From Tannerella sp. (lineage in GTDB: Bacteria > Bacteroidota > Bacteroidia > Bacteroidales > Tannerellaceae), in the NCBI GenBank assembly GCA_031271245.1, contig JAISWC010000156.1:1-7233 (forward strand): a DNA stretch of 7,233 nucleotides, in the 5' to 3' direction. Below the pieces are notes generated by a model that saw nothing but the letters and a program-made list of their open reading frames with translations, was not told where the DNA came from and ran no database searches. The position numbers were made by a program, and so were the translations under genes. Positions 6,780 through 7,233 of this stretch are shown here, piece after piece (the stretch's first letter is position 1; every line of letters starts with the position of its first letter).

Positions 6780-7233
6780 ATGAAAAAGATCATTGTATAT
6801 TTATTCATGATAACAGCGAGTTTCTCGCTGAACGGATGCTACGATTTGGACACGTATCCGGGCGACAGCCTGGGCGAAGCCCTTTTCTGGAAAACGGAAG
6901 ACCATGTGAAGCAGGCGCTGATGGGCGTCTATCAGCATATGCGTAATAACGATGCCTACGGCAGACAGTTCATGTGCGACCTTTTGGGAGATGTTGCCTA
7001 CGGATACAGCCTGTATCATACCTTCCAGTTGGGAACCCATACCGACCGCACGGAAAATATAGCGAACCGGTGGCAAGCCATATACGAAGGCGTACAGCGC
7101 GCCAACGGCTTCATCGGGCAGGTATCCACGCTGGATTTCCTGAGTGACGAAGCAAGGGCGGAATACGTGGCGGAAGCCAAATTCCTGCGGGCGCTCTATT
7201 ATTTCACCCTGTTGGATCTCTTCGGGGGCGTGC
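6780..7233 (+). CDS. SusD/RagB-family surface lipoprotein, 3' end missing
   Basis: This is the surface-exposed substrate-binding partner of the SusC barrel, forming its lid. It begins at ATG 6780, 12 bases after the SusC stop, and runs off the right edge after 151 codons; full family members are usually about 500-600 residues. The N-terminus is a lipoprotein signal peptide: MKKIIVYLFMITASF, then the lipobox LNGC with lipidated Cys20. YDLDTYP follows; acidic residues just after the cysteine are typical of lipoproteins sent to the Bacteroidetes cell surface. The rest matches the SusD N-terminal region: the FWKTEDHVKQALMGVYQHM helix, RWQAIYEGVQRANGFI, and AEAKFLRALYYFTLLDLFGG, the most conserved helix of the family. 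The ligand-binding loops are mostly outside the window, so specificity cannot be inferred. Confidence 0.95.
   Translation, partial: MKKIIVYLFMITASFSLNGCYDLDTYPGDSLGEALFWKTEDHVKQALMGVYQHMRNNDAYGRQFMCDLLGDVAYGYSLYHTFQLGTHTDRTENIANRWQAIYEGVQRANGFIGQVSTLDFLSDEARAEYVAEAKFLRALYYFTLLDLFGGV

Noticed and set aside
1..7233. CRISPR arrays, tRNA or rRNA genes, insertion sequences, phage attachment sites
   Set aside because: No regularly spaced repeats, RNA gene signatures, transposase sequence or terminal inverted repeats were seen; the window is almost entirely covered by five genes.

Overview
The window looks like part of a Bacteroidales chromosome, with all real genes on the + strand. The evidence is a SusC/SusD outer-membrane nutrient-uptake pair, a sigma factor and FecR anti-sigma of the types expanded in Bacteroidetes, a SusC receptor with an extra N-terminal signalling (STN) domain, and a TAnnTTTG-type promoter box. 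By eye the genes are GC-rich (above 50%), more than is typical of Bacteroides itself. That fits relatives such as Alistipes, Tannerella or Barnesiella, but the genus cannot be fixed from this sequence.

Layout: (1) Bases 1-1660 hold the 3' part of an AMP-forming long-chain acyl-CoA synthetase gene whose start lies off the left edge. (2) Bases 1661-1721 form a short AT-rich intergenic region with a good Bacteroidetes -7 box at 1686-1693 and a 13-bp palindrome that overlaps the synthetase stop codon. (3) From about 1722 a set of closely spaced genes runs to the right edge: an ECF sigma factor (1722-2321, non-ATG start), a FecR-family anti-sigma factor (2378-3319), a SusC/RagA-family TonB-dependent receptor with an STN domain (3339-6767), and the first 151 codons of a SusD/RagB-family lipoprotein (6780 to the edge). 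Gaps between them are 56, 19 and 12 bases. No intergenic stretch exceeds 300 bases.

How the genes work together (inference from the families): SusD captures a ligand at the cell surface and SusC imports it using TonB energy. The STN domain of SusC signals occupancy across the periplasm to the FecR protein in the inner membrane. FecR then releases or activates the ECF sigma factor, which raises transcription of the locus. The substrate cannot be read from this window, because any enzymes that would reveal it lie downstream of the truncated SusD gene. The acyl-CoA synthetase is probably an unrelated neighbour.

I see a well-formed example of a known system rather than a new one. The points worth a second look are small: the sigma factor's start region and homopolymer-rich hydrophobic tail, the palindrome beside its promoter, the choice of SusC start, and the unknown substrate.
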